A stretch of 64,000 nt of DNA, from NCBI GenBank assembly GCA_045585835.1, contig JAZMZG010000009.1, positions 1 to 64,000 of the forward strand, written 5' to 3'. Shown one piece after another: positions 24,002 to 31,521 of the stretch. This DNA comes from CALCTE01 sp045585835 (GTDB taxonomy: Bacteria; Bacillota; Clostridia; Oscillospirales; CAG-272). A program made the translations under genes and the position numbers. The stretch's first letter is position 1; every line of letters begins with the position of its first letter. The notes below the pieces were generated by a model. It was not told where the DNA came from. It saw nothing but the letters and a program-made list of their open reading frames with translations, and ran no database searches.

Positions 24002-25369
24002 TTAGTTGTTAAGCTTCGGGTCGAACGCATCGCGAAGACCGTCGCCGAAGAGGTTGAGTGAGAGAACGATCAAAGAAATAACTATTGCGGGTATGATCAG
24101 TCGCATAGGGTAGGTTGATATACCGTCAAGAGCATCGGACGCAAGAGAACCAAGCGAGGGCATAGGCGCATTTACGCCGAGGCCGAGGAATGAGAGGTAG
24201 CTTTCGGTAAAGATCGCGCTTGGTATTTGAAGCGCCGTCGAAATGATAATAACGCTTATGCAGTTGGGGATAAGGTGCTTTCTTATTATCCAAGAGCTTT
24301 TTGCACCCGAGGCCTTTGCCGAGAGTACATACTCTTGCTCTCGAAGAGAAAGTATCTGTCCTCTGATAAGACGGGACATAGACACCCAATAAAGAAGCGC
24401 AAACACTATAAACAAGCTTATCATATTGCTTCCGAGGTCTGCGAGAATCGTTCCTTCTATGATGGGACCGAGCACAAGCTTCATAACCGAAGCAAGCAAT
24501 ATGACCATAAGCATATCGGGAAGCGAATATACGATATCCACTATTCTCATTATAATAAGGTCGACCTTGCCGCCGCAGTAGCCTGCGATAGAGCCTACGA
24601 CCATACCTATAATGAGGACGATTATACTTGCAAAAAATCCTACCAAAAGAGAGATCCTCGTTCCGTAAACTATACGGATAAGATAGTCACGACCGTGGGA
24701 ATCCGTGCCGAATATGTGAGGGAATACGGATTTTCCGCCCGCAAAGGAATTCACACAGATAACATAAAAGGCACCGCTTTTTGACTCAATGACAGTTGCG
24801 TCGCCCGACACTCTTGCTGCCTTGTGAGACATACCCGTTGTTTCCCAAACCCAATCGTTTTCAAATGAGCTAACGCCGAAGGTATCGCAGGTTGCGGCGT
24901 TTTTGTGAGTGTACTTGCCTGTGGATGTCTCGGCAAGCTTTGCAAACTCCTCCACGCCCTTAAACGTGCCGTCGTCATTCTTATAGCTTGCAAGAAATTT
25001 GTCTGCGGATTCCTTGTCTGTAAATTCAACGTAATGGATATCCGCGTCTCCGAGAGTTTGATATCTCTCGGTAGAGCCAAGCTTAAAAGGTGCAAGATTG
25101 TTATAGGAAGCGTCAACGCCGTAAAGGGAGTTTCCGAGCTGCTGTTCGTAGCCGTAGGGCCAAAACATAGGCAAAAATACGGACGTTAGAACGATTGCTA
25201 CGATGATAAAGAAGCTTACAGTAGCCACCTTGTTTTTCAAAAGGCGCTTTACGCCGTCCTTGAAGAAGGTCGATGCGGGGCGCATCTGCACCATATATTC
25301 TTTTTCTTTATCTGTTGCGGGAAGGAATGAATCCACGTCAAGATGCATACTTAATGCGTTCTTTTTCAT
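24002..25369 (-). CDS. oppC: Oligopeptide ABC permease OppC with an extra extracytoplasmic domain
   Basis: 455 residues against about 300 for usual OppC. Start ATG at 25369 with AGGAGGAAGAAGCAAATG ahead. The N-terminal segment and TM1 (about 47-69) are normal, and the permease resumes at FPHIFGTDSHGRDYLIRI (about 216) with the EAA-like loop LSAKASGAKSSWIIRKH. Between them residues about 98-212 are an insert, which by topology faces outside: DIHYVEFTDKESADKFL, EFAKLAETSTGKY, ENDWVWETTG, GDATVIESKSGAFYVICV. The strand and helix order recalls a PpiC/parvulin domain; this is tentative. Confidence 0.9.
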   Translation of the reverse strand: MKKNALSMHLDVDSFLPATDKEKEYMVQMRPASTFFKDGVKRLLKNKVATVSFFIIVAIVLTSVFLPMFWPYGYEQQLGNSLYGVDASYNNLAPFKLGSTERYQTLGDADIHYVEFTDKESADKFLASYKNDDGTFKGVEEFAKLAETSTGKYTHKNAATCDTFGVSSFENDWVWETTGMSHKAARVSGDATVIESKSGAFYVICVNSFAGGKSVFPHIFGTDSHGRDYLIRIVYGTRISLLVGFFASIIVLIIGMVVGSIAGYCGGKVDLIIMRIVDIVYSLPDMLMVILLASVMKLVLGPIIEGTILADLGSNMISLFIVFALLYWVSMSRLIRGQILSLREQEYVLSAKASGAKSSWIIRKHLIPNCISVIIISTALQIPSAIFTESYLSFLGLGVNAPMPSLGSLASDALDGISTYPMRLIIPAIVISLIVLSLNLFGDGLRDAFDPKLNN

Positions 25370-25383
25370 TTGCTTCTTCCTCC

Positions 25384-26313
25384 TTAATCCAACTTGATGC
25401 GGGGGTCAACCACCTTATACATTATGTCACCTATAAGGTTCATAACGACTATCAAGGTTGCCAAAACGATGGTAGTGCCCATAATAAGTGTGTAGTCACG
25501 GTTCGTGATGCTGCTTACGAAAGAACGACCGATACCGGGAACTGCGAATATCTGCTCAACAACGAGAGAGCCTGTAACTATGTATGCGAGCATCGGGCCA
25601 AGATACGTAATAACGGGTATAAGCGAGTTCTTGAGTGCGTGTCCGAAGATTATCTTTACGCCCGAAACGCCCTTTGCCTTTGCCGTACGTATATAGTCTT
25701 GACCGAGAACGTCGAGCATAGACGAACGTGTAAGACGAGTGATATGCGCCATAGGGCTCAAAGAAAGCGTGATTACGGGCAGTATGAGGCCTGCGGTTGA
25801 CGCACCGTTTGCGGGAACAAGGTTCAGCGTAACGGCAAACAGGTACAAAAGAAGAGTTCCCATAATAAATGACGGGATAGATACGAAGGCCGTGGTCACG
25901 ACCATAATGACACGGTCGATAAACTTGTTGCGGCGCAAAGCGGCAACGGCACCGAGCACTACACCTACAACTACTGCTATTGCGGCGGCGATAACGCCGA
26001 GCTTAGCCGAGGTCTTCAGACCGTTGGCGATTATATCCTGAACCATCATACCGTCTTTTTTAAGAGAGGGACCGAAGTCGAAATCGGTGACGACGTCTTT
26101 TAAGTAACTGAAATACTGTTCGTGGAGCGGTTTGTCCAAGCCGAATTTTTCCTCAAGGCGCTCTTTTGCTGCTTGGGGCAAAGCTTTTTCACTTGTAAAC
26201 GGATCACCGGGGACGGCGTGCATAACGAAAAACGTTACGGTGATGACTACCCAAACCGTCAGCAGTGCCAATAAAATACGTTTGCCAACGTATAGCAATG
26301 TTTTCAAACTCAT
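25384..26313 (-). CDS. oppB: Oligopeptide ABC permease OppB
   Basis: 309 residues, ATG at 26313 with AAAGGAAAGGTTAAAAA ahead; first gene of oppBCDFA. Six predicted membrane helices, N-terminal FFVMHAVPGDPF, and the permease loop RTAKAKGVSGVKIIFGHALKN. Forms the channel with OppC. The 175 bases upstream (26314-26488) are AT-rich and probably hold the operon promoter, but no unambiguous -35/-10 pair was found. Confidence 0.95.
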   Translation of the reverse strand: MSLKTLLYVGKRILLALLTVWVVITVTFFVMHAVPGDPFTSEKALPQAAKERLEEKFGLDKPLHEQYFSYLKDVVTDFDFGPSLKKDGMMVQDIIANGLKTSAKLGVIAAAIAVVVGVVLGAVAALRRNKFIDRVIMVVTTAFVSIPSFIMGTLLLYLFAVTLNLVPANGASTAGLILPVITLSLSPMAHITRLTRSSMLDVLGQDYIRTAKAKGVSGVKIIFGHALKNSLIPVITYLGPMLAYIVTGSLVVEQIFAVPGIGRSFVSSITNRDYTLIMGTTIVLATLIVVMNLIGDIMYKVVDPRIKLD

Positions 26314-26488
26314 TTTTTAACCTTTCCTTTGATAAGAACACGAAATTCCCGACGTTTTTCACCCCAAAAAGCGAGAAAAACCCCGGATAAAACTTATAAT
26401 TGACTTAATTTTATCACAAAATATTGTTTTTTTCAATAGCAAAATTACTTTTTGATGAAATTTGTGGCAATAAACAAAAGGAAAACCT

Positions 26489-27277
26489 CTACTTTAACCC
26501 ACCTATACAGATGTTGTAATAACTTTTGATTGCCCCCTTAATATAATTCAAACCGACCGTTTTTATATTTTCGGGAATTGAGTAAAAGGCTTCGGCTATA
26601 GCGCCCGCAATTGCGGCTTGAGTATCTCCGTCGCCGCCGAGAGAAACTGCATTTCGCAAGGCATCTTCAAAATCGACGGATTCCAAAAAACATTCTATTG
26701 CTTGCGGCACGCTGCCTTGACAGGTCACGTCGAATTCATAGTCGGGGCGTATCATGTCGAGAGTGAAATCGAGCTTATAATAGTTTTTCTCCACGTACTC
26801 TTTGATCTCCGCCTTTGAACTTCCCGTCCTCGCAAGATATACGGCGCCCGCAACGGACATAGCACCCTTTATGCCTTCCGAGTGATTATGCGTCACCTCT
26901 GCACTCCATTTTGCGAGCCTTTCGGCTTCTTCAAGGCTGTTTGCATACCAAGCCGTTGCGGATACACGCATGGCGGAGCCGTTGCCTAAGCTGTTATATG
27001 CGCCCATAAAGTCGCTTTTTATCCATCTGAAGAAGTGATGTCCGTATCCTGCTTCGGGAAACTGCCTGCCTATCTTGCGCATATAGTAAATGACCCACGA
27101 TTTGAAATCGTCTTCATCGTTTAAATCAGCCTTTGCGCAAGCGCAACCCACCGCTATGGTCATCATACTGTCGTCGGTAAGTCGGCACTCCTTGTCAAAA
27201 AGCTCGAAATCCTTGCTTTTATCGGATTCGAATTCATATACAGAACCCACGATATCGCCAATAATTGCACCAAGCAT
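26489..27277 (-). CDS. ADP-ribosylglycohydrolase family protein
   Basis: 262 residues. Conserved blocks of the DraG/ARH family: AIIGDIVGSVYEF, TDDSMMT (metal-binding TDD), NGSAMRVS and GGDGDTQAAIAGA (second metal site). Such enzymes remove ADP-ribose from modified proteins or hydrolyse ADP-ribosyl compounds. No ADP-ribosyltransferase is visible in the window. Last gene of a minus-strand group starting at 30370, 16 bases behind the phosphatase gene. Confidence 0.88.
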   Translation of the reverse strand: MLGAIIGDIVGSVYEFESDKSKDFELFDKECRLTDDSMMTIAVGCACAKADLNDEDDFKSWVIYYMRKIGRQFPEAGYGHHFFRWIKSDFMGAYNSLGNGSAMRVSATAWYANSLEEAERLAKWSAEVTHNHSEGIKGAMSVAGAVYLARTGSSKAEIKEYVEKNYYKLDFTLDMIRPDYEFDVTCQGSVPQAIECFLESVDFEDALRNAVSLGGDGDTQAAIAGAIAEAFYSIPENIKTVGLNYIKGAIKSYYNICIGGLK

Positions 27278-27293
27278 ATCCTTGTATACCGCC

Positions 27294-28010
27294 TTATATC
27301 AGATTATCTTCCAACACGAGCACGTTGACTTTTTTTGTGTCGAAGGTGCCGGCATCTATTGCTATTATACCGTCGCCGTAAAAAATACCGTAGTCGTCTT
27401 TTGCTCTGCTTTTGTCGAATTTAGTCGCAAAAAGAGTGGGGAAGTGTCCGCAAACGAGTGTTTTATCGGCAAGCGGTCTTGTGCCGTTATATTTTTCGGT
27501 CCATTTTACCCATCGAGCCTCTGCCCAAGCCTCATCACTCGCACTTGCACGCTCTTTTGCCGTTTCGGCGTTTTCTGCCAACCAACCGTGAACGAATACG
27601 TAATTTTCCGTTTCAAAATAGTTTACGGTTTCCTCTATAAACTCGCAAATGCGGTCGACCGTACGTGTTTTGCCCGAAAAATCAATGGTGTCGTCAGCGG
27701 GGTCTATCGAGTATTTTCCGAAGAAGTTTTCAAGAGTTATCATAGTTCCGTTGATGTAGTTGTGGGGCAAGACCTTTCCCGTTTGCAAGAGCTTTAATAA
27801 AAGATCTTCGTGATTGCCTTTAAGCAACACTTTGCGTTTAAGCCTTTCGAAAAACTTTAGGACCTCTGCGTTTTCGTTTCCTCTGTCAAAGTAATCTCCG
27901 CAACTTATCAACAGATGATTTTCGTTATCTTTATCAAAGCCCGCTTTGTTAAGAGCTTCCGAAAGTAAGCTAAAGTGTCCGTGTACGTCCGAAATGACAA
28001 ACAGTTTCAT
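27294..28010 (-). CDS. PPP-family metallophosphoesterase (Ser/Thr phosphatase-like)
   Basis: 238 residues, ATG at 28010, one base after the preceding stop. All PPP-family metal and catalytic motifs are present: DVHGH, GDYFDRG, GNHE, VHGW and CGHFPT. It could remove phosphate from proteins or act on nucleotides such as Ap4A; the sequence does not decide. Grouping with an ADP-ribosylglycohydrolase suggests reversal of covalent modifications, which is inference. Confidence 0.88.
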   Translation of the reverse strand: MKLFVISDVHGHFSLLSEALNKAGFDKDNENHLLISCGDYFDRGNENAEVLKFFERLKRKVLLKGNHEDLLLKLLQTGKVLPHNYINGTMITLENFFGKYSIDPADDTIDFSGKTRTVDRICEFIEETVNYFETENYVFVHGWLAENAETAKERASASDEAWAEARWVKWTEKYNGTRPLADKTLVCGHFPTLFATKFDKSRAKDDYGIFYGDGIIAIDAGTFDTKKVNVLVLEDNLI

Positions 28011-28011
28011 T

Positions 28012-29406
28012 TTATTTCACCTTCTTTTTTATCTTCGGCAACGCTATATCATGGCCGAATATTGATATAATTACCGCAAGCTGAAAGAAGCGAAACAGCG
28101 CATTTTGAAAGTTTTTGGGTTTATCGGTCAAATAAACGTTCTTGCCGTCAAAGTCCGCACCGAAGCGGCCCGAAAGCTTTGAGATGAATTTTCCGAAAAC
28201 GGAAATGTCGGTACTGTCATTATACCAATAACATGCCTCAAACAGCTCGCCCTCGTATTTGCCTTTAAGCTTATCACTGAGTCTTATCTGCCCGTTATCA
28301 AGCGTTTCTATCAAAAAATAAAAGCGTGTTGTAAAAGGCGAGCTTCTTAGACTTGGACGGCAGCAAAGGCCGAAGTCTTCGTCATAATAGGTATGTAAGC
28401 TCCGTTTGAAAATATCCGTCAAGACTGATTCGTCAAAGGGCTCGGATTTGTCGGCGGATATATAAGTATAGCCTTTATCCTTAAAGCACAACTTATTTTT
28501 TGCTTTTGAATAATACAAATCTGCATGTGCCGCAAACGTCAAATCCTTTAAATAGTCGACAAAGCCGTATTCATCTGTAAAGTTGCCGGTTATTCTGCCT
28601 GCCGATATACGCGCGTTATGGCATACTTTTTTTACGGCTCTTTCGTATTTATCCTTGTTTTTTATATTCCGTGCCAAAAATTTCAGGGCGCACTTATTGT
28701 CGTGAGCGTAATAAATTCCGTTCGATTTATGTACCGACACGGTCAAAGCGGAGCTGCCGAAAAAGTGCGGTATTTTAATAGTTGCGGCATTGTCGGAATA
28801 ACTTATATCAATACCGTCGAAAGCCAAATCAATAAGCTTTTCGGGCTCGACGAATTTTTTTGCGGGCTTCCAATCCCGCAACTGTCTTGCAAGGTCTGAT
28901 TTAATTTTAAGTTCACTGCAAAGTGCGTCAATTTTATCAATGACGTAATCGTATACGTTTTTGTCGGCTTCACTCAATGCGGCGATAATATCGTCATCGG
29001 ACGATATGCGCTTAACGACCGCTTTGTACGATGGCTCCAACTGTTTCAAAGCGCACAAAAACAGTATGTCCGCCGTCAGCAAATCAGCTTTCCGCAAAAC
29101 AGCTACACGCTCACAGCACTTGAGGTCGAAAGCGGCTTCTTCAAGCTTTTCTTTGGAGTTTTTTGACAATTTTATTTTCAAATACGATGCCATACGCATT
29201 TCTTTTGAAAAAACGTACCTAAGGCGCTCCTCTTCAAAACAAGCGGAGCGTGCAAGCTCGGGAGGGAGAAATCCGCTGTATTTTGTCAGGCAAAAATCGC
29301 TTGCGGCCGCCGCAATATGAGAGGCGGCAACACACTTTGCGCCGAATTTGTTTTTTATTTCTTCGGCTTTTTCAAGTATCATATTAAACAATGCCGTTTT
29401 CAGCAT
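28012..29406 (-). CDS. Unknown 464-residue protein
   Basis: ATG at 29406 with AAGGAGTGATCTT ahead. Not recognised. The first 150 residues are helical and include AKCVAASHIAAAASDFCL, faintly like the double Clp-N fold (which often starts with an A-x-x-H-x-x-x-A segment); the remainder mixes beta strands and aromatic residues. There is no signal peptide or membrane segment. Tightly packed between a HAD-family gene (11 bases) and the phosphatase gene (1 base), so it is surely cotranscribed with them. Confidence 0.7.
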   Translation of the reverse strand: MLKTALFNMILEKAEEIKNKFGAKCVAASHIAAAASDFCLTKYSGFLPPELARSACFEEERLRYVFSKEMRMASYLKIKLSKNSKEKLEEAAFDLKCCERVAVLRKADLLTADILFLCALKQLEPSYKAVVKRISSDDDIIAALSEADKNVYDYVIDKIDALCSELKIKSDLARQLRDWKPAKKFVEPEKLIDLAFDGIDISYSDNAATIKIPHFFGSSALTVSVHKSNGIYYAHDNKCALKFLARNIKNKDKYERAVKKVCHNARISAGRITGNFTDEYGFVDYLKDLTFAAHADLYYSKAKNKLCFKDKGYTYISADKSEPFDESVLTDIFKRSLHTYYDEDFGLCCRPSLRSSPFTTRFYFLIETLDNGQIRLSDKLKGKYEGELFEACYWYNDSTDISVFGKFISKLSGRFGADFDGKNVYLTDKPKNFQNALFRFFQLAVIISIFGHDIALPKIKKKVK

Positions 29407-29417
29407 AAGATCACTCC

Positions 29418-29873
29418 TTAACGATTCAATATTTCTATAGCGTTTTTCACGTCCGTTTCGTCCAATCCGTTAAAATGATTGGACGTTTTCACAAAATGAC
29501 CGTCTAAATAATCCGCACACAAAAGCATATCATCAAGAACGGCAAAACATGATATTTCGCCGTGCCCTTCAAGCCAAGCTTTGATCTCCGATTCTCTGCC
29601 CATACAAAGCTTCGGCGTTTTGTCAAATATCTTCAAGCCGAATTTTTCGAAAATATTATTCATTTGAGCTCCCGTGTCATCGCAGTTGTCCGCACACTTG
29701 TCCCAATGCTCTCGCCAAGACGTTGACAAAACGATCTTTGCGTCGGTTGAGTCGATTATCTGTTTTAATAAGACCATTCTTGACGGGTCGATTATAAGTC
29801 CGCTTTGCCCGCAAGAACGTATATATTTTTCGCAGTTTAGTACTCCGTCTATATCAAGAAAAATAACTTTCAT
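29418..29873 (-). CDS. HAD-domain protein (Swiss-army-knife RNA repair type)
   Basis: 151 residues, ATG at 29873. Starts with the HAD motif I FLDIDGVLNCE; motif II is in LSTSWREHWD, and CFAVLDDMLL supplies the acidic motif IV. Short HAD domains with LSTSWR are classed with HAD domains of Swiss-army-knife RNA repair proteins (PF18143 type), but free-standing ones have unknown substrates. Cotranscribed with the unknown 464-residue protein. Confidence 0.75.
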   Translation of the reverse strand: MKVIFLDIDGVLNCEKYIRSCGQSGLIIDPSRMVLLKQIIDSTDAKIVLSTSWREHWDKCADNCDDTGAQMNNIFEKFGLKIFDKTPKLCMGRESEIKAWLEGHGEISCFAVLDDMLLCADYLDGHFVKTSNHFNGLDETDVKNAIEILNR

Positions 29874-29911
29874 ATAAGCTTCTCCGACTGCCTTTTGCAG
29901 TATGTTTACAG

Positions 29912-30370
29912 TTAGAATTTTTCGCTTTTGAGCTTATGCTCTCCATAAAAAGCGTAGCCGATGCGGTATAGCTTAAACGGCGTTGTGAAATTTCCGTCGG
30001 AATCAATGTACGTATATAGCGAAAGCGACTCGTAATCCTCCGCTCCGAATCCCCACGAATCCGCCCAATATCTGCCGTCGGGCCTTACCGTCCACACCAT
30101 CATGATTTTGTCACCGTCAACTTTTTCGAACGATGCTTCATATTTGACGGTTGGTTTTATTGAAGATTTGTCTATTTCTTCGCTAAGCTTATCGGTATAT
30201 TCGATGCCGGGGAAGTCTGCTATATTGCCGTTGTTGTCAACTATCTGCTTGACGATCCCTTTCTCTTCGTTTGTAAAAATAACGCTGCAATCCACCTTAA
30301 AGAGATAATCCGAGTGCGGTTTACCGACGAAATATTTATCAAGATATATTTTTTTGCAGATTTCACTCAT
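29912..30370 (-). CDS. Unknown 152-residue protein
   Basis: ATG at 30370, chosen for AAAGAGGTG eight bases ahead; a GTG nine bases earlier overlaps that site. Beta-rich, with VDCSVIFTNEEKGIVKQIVDNN, MMVWTVRPDGRYWADSWGFG and YTYIDSDGNFTTPFKLYRIG. No signal peptide, no recognised family. First gene of the accessory minus-strand group, with a good promoter at 30420-30448. Confidence 0.65.
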   Translation of the reverse strand: MSEICKKIYLDKYFVGKPHSDYLFKVDCSVIFTNEEKGIVKQIVDNNGNIADFPGIEYTDKLSEEIDKSSIKPTVKYEASFEKVDGDKIMMVWTVRPDGRYWADSWGFGAEDYESLSLYTYIDSDGNFTTPFKLYRIGYAFYGEHKLKSEKF

Positions 30371-30419
30371 GACGGGCACCTCTTTGTGTTTGCTGATGAT
30401 TTAAAGTCTTCATATTATA

Positions 30420-30448
30420 ATTATATATTTTCACTCAACGTTTTTCAA
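30420..30448 (-). promoter_or_regulatory. Promoter of the accessory minus-strand group
   Basis: Read on the minus strand: TTGAAA (30443-30448), 17-base spacer, TATAAT (30420-30425), 50 bases ahead of the start at 30370. Confidence 0.75.
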
Positions 30449-30476
30449 CTATTTTTTTGGATTTTAATGAAGAAAA

Positions 30477-30505
30477 CAGTCCGAACATATAAGATGTTCG
30501 GACTG
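30477..30505 (-). terminator. Terminator after tRNA-Leu
   Basis: 12-bp stem, 30477-30488 with 30494-30505, 5-base loop; on the minus strand it is followed by TTTT. It lies just 3' of tRNA-Leu. Confidence 0.88.
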
Positions 30506-30513
30506 TCGAGTGT

Positions 30514-30600
30514 TGGTGCGGGTAACAAGATTTGAACTTGCACAGCCTTTCGACCATTAGAACCTGAATCTAACGCGTCTGCCAATTCCGCCATACCCGC
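30514..30600 (-). tRNA. tRNA-Leu(CAG)
   Basis: 87 bases with encoded CCA. Acceptor GCGGGTA pairs with TACCCGC; anticodon stem TTAGA/TCTAA holds loop TTCAGGT, anticodon CAG; the long variable arm of a class II tRNA is present, and the T-loop reads GTTCAAAT. The 5' 22 bases recur at 30751-30772. Confidence 0.93.
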
Positions 30601-30604
30601 ATAT

Positions 30605-30750
30605 TCAATTGTTTGTTAAAGGCAGCCGCTTCGCGTGACACTTGCGGTGCCCGACATTTTCTCGGGCGCCGATACGCGCCCTCGCCTCTGTCGACCGCTG
30701 CATCTTTTGAGCCTTCGCTTATTCCTCCGCAGGAGGCGCTCGGCTCAAAA
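30605..30750. mobile_element. GC-rich 146-bp insert between two copies of the tRNA-Leu 5' end (repeat-like)
   Basis: The segment lies between direct repeats 30579-30604 and 30751-30776 (26 bp each). It is more GC-rich than its surroundings and rich in short inverted repeats (for example CCTCC/GGAGG around 30725-30735 and CCCGA/TCGGG around 30652-30668). It contains no gene. It separates the tRNA-Leu promoter from the intact tRNA, so it is probably transcribed as a leader. A small non-coding mobile or repeat element is likely; the mobile label is inference. Confidence 0.5.
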
Positions 30751-30776
30751 CTGCCAATTCCGCCATACCCGCATAT
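30751..30776 (-). pseudogene. Truncated copy of the tRNA-Leu 5' end
   Basis: These 26 bases repeat 30579-30604 exactly: the first 22 bases of tRNA-Leu plus four upstream bases. The copy stops within the D-arm, so it cannot fold as a tRNA. It sits next to the promoter, where the original 5' end would be expected. Confidence 0.85.
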
Positions 30777-30820
30777 ACATATATAAGAAATAGTGAAGAA
30801 GTTGATGTTGCGCAGAGTAG

Positions 30821-30849
30821 AGTATATCACAGGCCTTGCGTTTTGTCAA
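30821..30849 (-). promoter_or_regulatory. Promoter of tRNA-Leu
   Basis: Read on the minus strand: TTGACA (30844-30849), 17-base spacer, TATACT (30821-30826). It is about 220 bases from the tRNA 5' end because of the intervening insert. Confidence 0.85.
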
Positions 30850-30912
30850 GAACGAGAAAAGTCGATTTGACGGGTGAGGGGAAAATATTTCGCCAAAAAA
30901 CAAAAATATGTA

Positions 30913-30941
30913 TTGACAAAGTAATATTTGCGTGATATAAT
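30913..30941 (+). promoter_or_regulatory. Promoter of the tRNA-Thr/tRNA-Tyr pair
   Basis: TTGACA at 30913-30918, 17-base spacer, TATAAT at 30936-30941; consensus at every position, 22 bases ahead of tRNA-Thr. Confidence 0.93.
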
Positions 30942-30963
30942 CTCAATGTTTCAACCGAATAAT

Positions 30964-31038
30964 GCTGGTGTGGCTCAATGGCAGAGCAGCTGATTTGTAA
31001 TCAGCAGGTTGTTGGTTCGACTCCGATCACCAGCTCCA
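30964..31038 (+). tRNA. tRNA-Thr(TGT)
   Basis: 75 bases with encoded CCA. Acceptor GCTGGTG with CACCAGC; anticodon stem GCTGA/TCAGC around TTTGTAA, anticodon TGT; T-loop GTTCGACTC. Confidence 0.93.
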
Positions 31039-31042
31039 GTAT

Positions 31043-31126
31043 GGGAGCGTTCCCGAGTGGCCAAAGGGGGCAGACTGTAAATCTGTTGCGATAGCTTCGG
31101 TGGTCCGAATCCACCCGCTCCCACCA
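31043..31126 (+). tRNA. tRNA-Tyr(GTA)
   Basis: 84 bases with encoded CCA. Acceptor GGGAGCG with CGCTCCC; anticodon stem CAGA/TCTG around CTGTAAA, anticodon GTA; long variable arm as in bacterial tRNA-Tyr. Four bases after tRNA-Thr, same transcript. Confidence 0.93.
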
Positions 31127-31130
31127 AAAC

Positions 31131-31157
31131 AAAACGACACGTATATCGTGTCGTTTT
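31131..31157 (+). terminator. Terminator of the tRNA pair
   Basis: 11-bp stem, 31131-31141 with 31147-31157, 5-base loop, closing in a T-run. Confidence 0.9.
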
Positions 31158-31193
31158 TGTTTTGTCAGGGTGGCTTCGCAAATCCCGCGTTAG

Positions 31194-31218
31194 AAAAACA
31201 GTCCGGGGGACTGTTTTT
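31194..31218 (-). terminator. Terminator of the small membrane protein gene
   Basis: 11-bp stem, 31194-31204 with 31208-31218, loop GGG; on the minus strand it ends in TTTTT. It lies just beyond the stop at 31235. Confidence 0.85.
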
Positions 31219-31234
31219 TAGGGCGTGGGACTTT

Positions 31235-31453
31235 TTATGTTGATATCCACCTGAAATACAAAAAAGCGATAAATCCCAATCCCAAAAGCGTTTCTATGGC
31301 GTCCCAACTTTCACCGTTTGCAATAAAGCAGATAAGCATCACAATGACTGCCGCAATAACTGCCCCACCGCAACAAAATCCGCCGCTACCGCCATTACCT
31401 CCATTACCGCCGTTTGTACTTTTATATGCGTGAAAATCATCCATATTCGGCAT
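31235..31453 (-). CDS. Small Gly-rich membrane protein
   Basis: 72 residues from the ATG at 31453, chosen because GGGAGG lies seven bases ahead; two earlier in-frame starts lack a site. A polar N-terminus (MPNMDDFHAYKST) leads into GGNGGNGGSGGFCCGG, then a hydrophobic helix (AVIAAVIVMLICFIA) and a second weaker one (LLGLGFIAFLYF). No family recognised. Lies downstream of the SWIM gene on the same strand, so the two may be cotranscribed. Confidence 0.6.
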   Translation of the reverse strand: MPNMDDFHAYKSTNGGNGGNGGSGGFCCGGAVIAAVIVMLICFIANGESWDAIETLLGLGFIAFLYFRWIST

Positions 31454-31521
31454 AACGGTTCCTCCCATATATGAGTTTGGCAAATTTGCGGGCGGTTACG
31501 CTTATAGCACGGCACTGCTCG

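Noticed and set aside
26314..30513. Genomic island integrated at the 3' end of tRNA-Leu
   Set aside because: No copy of the tRNA 3' end was found near 26330-26490 and no integrase is present.
30570..30830. Minus-strand reading frame of 86 residues over tRNA-Leu and the insert
   Set aside because: It reads through tRNA sequence and a non-coding repeat, with no ribosome site.
30975..31181. Minus-strand reading frame across tRNA-Thr and tRNA-Tyr
   Set aside because: It is antisense to two well-folded tRNA genes; such frames are frequent false proteins.
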